DNA of 64,000 nucleotides from DATAAP01 sp041690495. Lineage in GTDB: Bacteria; Pseudomonadota; Alphaproteobacteria; CACIAM-22H2. Position 1 is the first letter of the stretch, and every line of letters begins with the position of its first letter. Shown in pieces: positions 61,610-64,000 of the stretch. Position numbers and translations under genes: made by a program. Location: contig JAWLHE010000004.1 of assembly GCA_041690495.1 (NCBI GenBank), positions 124,001 through 188,000 on the forward strand, written 5' to 3'. The notes beneath the pieces are model-generated. The model did no database searches. It was not told where the DNA came from and was given only the letters and a program-made list of their open reading frames with translations.

Positions 61610-62512
61610 TCAAGCTCGCTGCGAAGCTGCAAACGCGGGCTCCGGCAACCCGCGGATGCCGGGGCGCAGCGACAGGACGCTGCCGGAGAGCGGGCTTCGC
61701 GCCAGCTCCGCATCGGCCAGGCCGATCCGCGCCGAGGTGATGTACAGGGTGTCGAGACCGGCGCCGCCAAAGGCGCAGCTCGTCGGACGGGGCACCGGGA
61801 CGCGAACAACCTTGGCGATGCGCCCGTCCGGCGCATACCGCGTCACGCGCCAGCCGTCCCAATGCGCGCTCCACACATGCCCGGCCGCATCGACGCACAG
61901 GCCGTCGGGAAAGCCGGCATCTTCGGGAATTGCCGCAAACGAACGCCGGTTGGCGATCGCGCCGCTTTCGATGTCGAAGTCGTAGGCGTAGATGCGCCGC
62001 GCGACCGAGTCCGTGAAATAGAAGACGCGGTCGTCCGGGCTCCAGCCGAGCCCGTTGCCGATCACAAATCCGTCCGCCATGCGCACGCAGCGCTGCACGC
62101 CGTCAAGCCGGTACAGGCTCCCGCTCGGATCGGTCTCGCCGTCATGCATGCTCGCCGCCCAGAACCGGCCGGCACGGTCGCACTTGCCGTCATTGAAGCG
62201 GTTGCCCGGCCGGTCCGCCTCGGGCGTGCAGAAGGCGGGAGAGAGCATCCCGCCGTCGTCGATATAGGCGAATCCGGAACGCGCCGCGGCGATCAGCCCG
62301 CCGCCCATTCGCAGCGCGACCGCGCCGACGGCTTCGCTCAGCCGCGTGACGCGCGTGATGCCGGCGGCGGTATCGTGGCGGAACAGGCGCGGGTCTTTGA
62401 TATCGACCCAGTAGAGGGCCTGCTCGCCGGGAGACCATAGCGGCGACTCGCCGAGTAGCGCGTCTGCCCGCACGGCGACATCGATCGCCGTCCCGCTGTC
62501 CGTCCATGACAT
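61610..62512 (-). CDS. SMP-30/gluconolactonase/LRE family protein
   Basis: This 300-residue six-bladed propeller hydrolase has the metal-binding Glu in LLGESPLWSP, Asn/Asp in NRFNDGKCDRAGRFW, and GNGLGWSPDDRVFYFTDS. FPDGLCVDAAGHVWSA and RPTSCAFGGAGLDTLYIT complete the SMP-30 pattern. Members open sugar lactones. The start at 62512 (MSWTDSG) follows AAGGAGGGG; 62554 is an earlier in-frame start without support. It stands alone and is divergent from the Spy-like gene. Confidence 0.92.
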   Translation of the reverse strand: MSWTDSGTAIDVAVRADALLGESPLWSPGEQALYWVDIKDPRLFRHDTAAGITRVTRLSEAVGAVALRMGGGLIAAARSGFAYIDDGGMLSPAFCTPEADRPGNRFNDGKCDRAGRFWAASMHDGETDPSGSLYRLDGVQRCVRMADGFVIGNGLGWSPDDRVFYFTDSVARRIYAYDFDIESGAIANRRSFAAIPEDAGFPDGLCVDAAGHVWSAHWDGWRVTRYAPDGRIAKVVRVPVPRPTSCAFGGAGLDTLYITSARIGLADAELARSPLSGSVLSLRPGIRGLPEPAFAASQRA

Positions 62513-62649
62513 GGGACTCCCCTCCTTACCGGCAAACGAAGCGGAGCCGGGCACCGTTCCGCGCCAGCGCAGGGTTTCCTGCGGTGGGCCGTGTATGGTT
62601 CATATCGGCGTCGCGATGCCGATGATGCCAAACTGACCTGAGGGAAACC

Positions 62650-63114
62650 ATGTTGCGATTCACCAGACTTGCGCCCTTCGCCGTCGCCGTGGCGCTCGGC
62701 ACCGCCGCCGCTTCGCTGCCCGGCGCGTTCGCCCAGCCGGCGGCACCGCAGACCCAAGCCCAGGAGCGTCCGAGCCGGATCGAGGGCCGCATCGCCTTCC
62801 TGCGCACCGAGCTGAAGATCACCGATGCGCAGGCGTCGCTGTGGGACAACGTCGCGGCGGTGCTGCGCGAAAACGACCGTGCGCGGCGCGACGCCTTCGC
62901 TGGCATGCGCGCTGCGCGTGACCAGAAGCCGACAGTGCTGGAGCGGCTGGAGCGGCGCGAGAAGATGGCCGAGCGGCAGGCGGCCTCGGCCGCGAAACTC
63001 CGCGCGGCGCTCGAGCCGCTATACGCAGCCATGAGCGACGAGCAGAAGAAGACCGCCGACGAGCTCCTCGCCGGCGGCCGCCATCACGGCCGGATGGGCC
63101 ACCGCCGCATCTGA
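62650..63114 (+). CDS. Spy/CpxP family periplasmic protein (LTxxQ motif)
   Basis: This 154-residue secreted helical protein has a signal peptide (LAPFAVAVALGTAAASLPGA, cut after FAQ). LTxxQ-like motifs are LKITDAQASLWD (about 56-67) and YAAMSDEQKKTADELL near the end, where it has a His/Arg-rich tail (GGRHHGRMGHRR). Spy/CpxP proteins are envelope stress chaperones or sensor inhibitors; the His-rich tail could bind metal. GAGGG precedes the ATG. A sensor kinase gene follows, which it may modulate. Confidence 0.88.
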   Translation: MLRFTRLAPFAVAVALGTAAASLPGAFAQPAAPQTQAQERPSRIEGRIAFLRTELKITDAQASLWDNVAAVLRENDRARRDAFAGMRAARDQKPTVLERLERREKMAERQAASAAKLRAALEPLYAAMSDEQKKTADELLAGGRHHGRMGHRRI

Positions 63115-63128
63115 CAAGATCTGGTTGA

Positions 63129-63171
63129 GGGATGCCCGCATCAATCCGGGCGGGCATCCCCGCCATTTTTC
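63129..63171 (+). terminator. Rho-independent terminator after the Spy-like gene
   Basis: The stem GGGATGCCCG / CGGGCATCCC spans 63129-63160, followed after four bases by ATTTTT. It separates the Spy-like gene from the sensor kinase. Confidence 0.7.
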
Positions 63172-63292
63172 GTCCGTCCTCTTGGTCATCCGCATCCGAT
63201 TTCGCGGCGGCCGGGAAGGCCTCCCTTGTTTTTGCTGCGCCAAGCGCGGACACTTTCGCGCTCGAAAACCCGTCGGTGCGACATAGTCCCGG

Positions 63293-64000
63293 ATGCCTCG
63301 TTCCTTCTTCCTCGCCGCTCTCAACCGAACGCTCCGGCCCAGGTCCCTGCAGGCGCGTCTTGCCTGGAGATTGGCGGCGGTGTTGCTCGGCTCGGTCGTA
63401 ACCGCTGGTTTGGCGCTGACGTGGACGGCCATCTATGCCATCGACTCCCTCGATGACCGCGCCCTGCAGGCCCAGGCGGAGGACGTCGCCCGCCACATCC
63501 GGATCATCGACAATAAGGAAATCCGCGTCACCCTGCCCGAGCCGCTGGCGGCCGCTTACGCCCGGTCGGGCGGTGCCTTCGCCTATGTCGTTTACGGCCC
63601 CAACGGGCAACCTGTCGCGGCGTCGACGCCGGAAGCTCCGGCCCTTTTCGCTTCCCGGCTTGCGATGCCAAGCGGACCGAACCTGTTCACGATTCCTTCT
63701 GAAGGGGCCTTTGGTCCCTTCCACGGCTATGTGATGGACGTTCCAAGCGCGCGTGTAGCCGTGATGCAGGGCTCGATCCACAAGGACGTGCTGGCCGACT
63801 CCATCATCGAGGAGTTTCTGGAGGTGATCGGCTTCTGGATGATCCCGGTCGTCCTCCTGTCGCTGCTGGTTGGCGTCATGACAATTCGCAGGGGGCTTGC
63901 GCCTCTCAACGAGATCTCGGCACAAGCTGCGGCGATCGGGCCAAATGCAACCGACGTGCGCCTGCCCGAAACCGGCCTGCCGCGCGAGATCGGGCCACTG
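63293..64000 (+). CDS. Sensor histidine kinase, N-terminal part (3' end outside window)
   Basis: This 236-codon open frame runs off the window. The first membrane span is about residues 27-48 (RLAAVLLGSVVTAGLALTW), followed by a periplasmic sensor of about 125 residues. The second span is near residues 178-196 (FWMIPVVLLSLLVGVMTI), and the HAMP start RRGLAPLNEISAQAAAIG follows. This is the layout of QseC/TctE-type kinases. The catalytic part is not in view, so the class is inferred from architecture. No response regulator gene precedes it here. Confidence 0.82.
   Translation, partial: MPRSFFLAALNRTLRPRSLQARLAWRLAAVLLGSVVTAGLALTWTAIYAIDSLDDRALQAQAEDVARHIRIIDNKEIRVTLPEPLAAAYARSGGAFAYVVYGPNGQPVAASTPEAPALFASRLAMPSGPNLFTIPSEGAFGPFHGYVMDVPSARVAVMQGSIHKDVLADSIIEEFLEVIGFWMIPVVLLSLLVGVMTIRRGLAPLNEISAQAAAIGPNATDVRLPETGLPREIGPL

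Noticed and set aside
62819..63925. 368-codon minus-strand frame at the end of the window
   Set aside because: It overlaps the Spy-like protein and the sensor kinase start, both with clear signal peptide, span and family motifs; the minus frame has none.

Overview
The window is a GC-rich chromosomal segment of an alphaproteobacterium. The gene content supports this: a PetP/PetR-type MarR plus response-regulator pair beside ilvE, a petABC bc1 operon, ubiK-lgt-midA-pgeF and prs-rplY-pth-ychF neighbourhoods, DUF6111 and DUF1285 proteins, a phasin with PhaR-like operators, and many tripartite tricarboxylate transporter (TTT/Bug) genes. The TTT-rich content suggests a soil or plant-associated Rhodospirillales/Hyphomicrobiales-like organism, but I cannot name a genus. 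I see no prophage, insertion sequence, CRISPR array, tRNA or rRNA.

Layout. 0-1.3 kb: end of moeA, then moaD and moaE for molybdopterin synthesis, with a palindromic repeat inside the operon. 1.4-5 kb: ilvE on the minus strand, then a MarR regulator, an OmpR-type response regulator and an EnvZ-like kinase. 5.3-8.9 kb: a CheB-CheR-PAS-HWE-kinase fusion and a single-domain response regulator; the CheB N-terminus appears frame-disrupted. 8.9-13 kb (minus): CsaA, phasin, TetR, YbaK, ProC, YbjN, UbiK. 13.2-21.5 kb (plus): lgt, midA, pgeF, a lipoprotein, lpxR, then prs, rplY, pth, ychF. 21.6-29.3 kb: dienelactone hydrolase; on the minus strand a VOC protein, an aldolase/dehydrogenase fusion and mtnP; then an MFS transporter with a tiny partner ORF, a nucleotide cyclase and a small conserved-looking protein.

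29.4-42.9 kb is an accessory catabolic and transport island. It holds TctA, TctB and Bug, an FAA-hydrolase, an enolase-superfamily enzyme, a complete ABC importer with a fused permease, a 527-residue M29-like metalloenzyme with a cysteine-rich tail, and a divergent GntR regulator followed by an orphan Bug receptor. A perfect palindrome precedes the FAA-hydrolase, and paired operator-like arms lie between the M29-like gene and gntR.

42.9-49.5 kb: a methyl-accepting chemotaxis protein, petABC, trmL and hemF. 49.6-54.1 kb (minus) is a compact six-gene run: DUF1285, Nudix CoA pyrophosphatase, DUF6111, CCA-adding enzyme, Gfo/Idh/MocA oxidoreductase, GDSL hydrolase. Divergent from it, 54.1-61.4 kb carries MoxR, DUF58, a BatA/DUF4159 protein and a large membrane protein, mostly with overlapping start and stop codons, then TspO. 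61.6-64 kb: an SMP-30-like lactonase, an Spy/CpxP-like periplasmic protein, and the first part of a sensor kinase cut by the window edge.

At least four families of intergenic palindromic repeats are scattered through the window, several of them inside operons.
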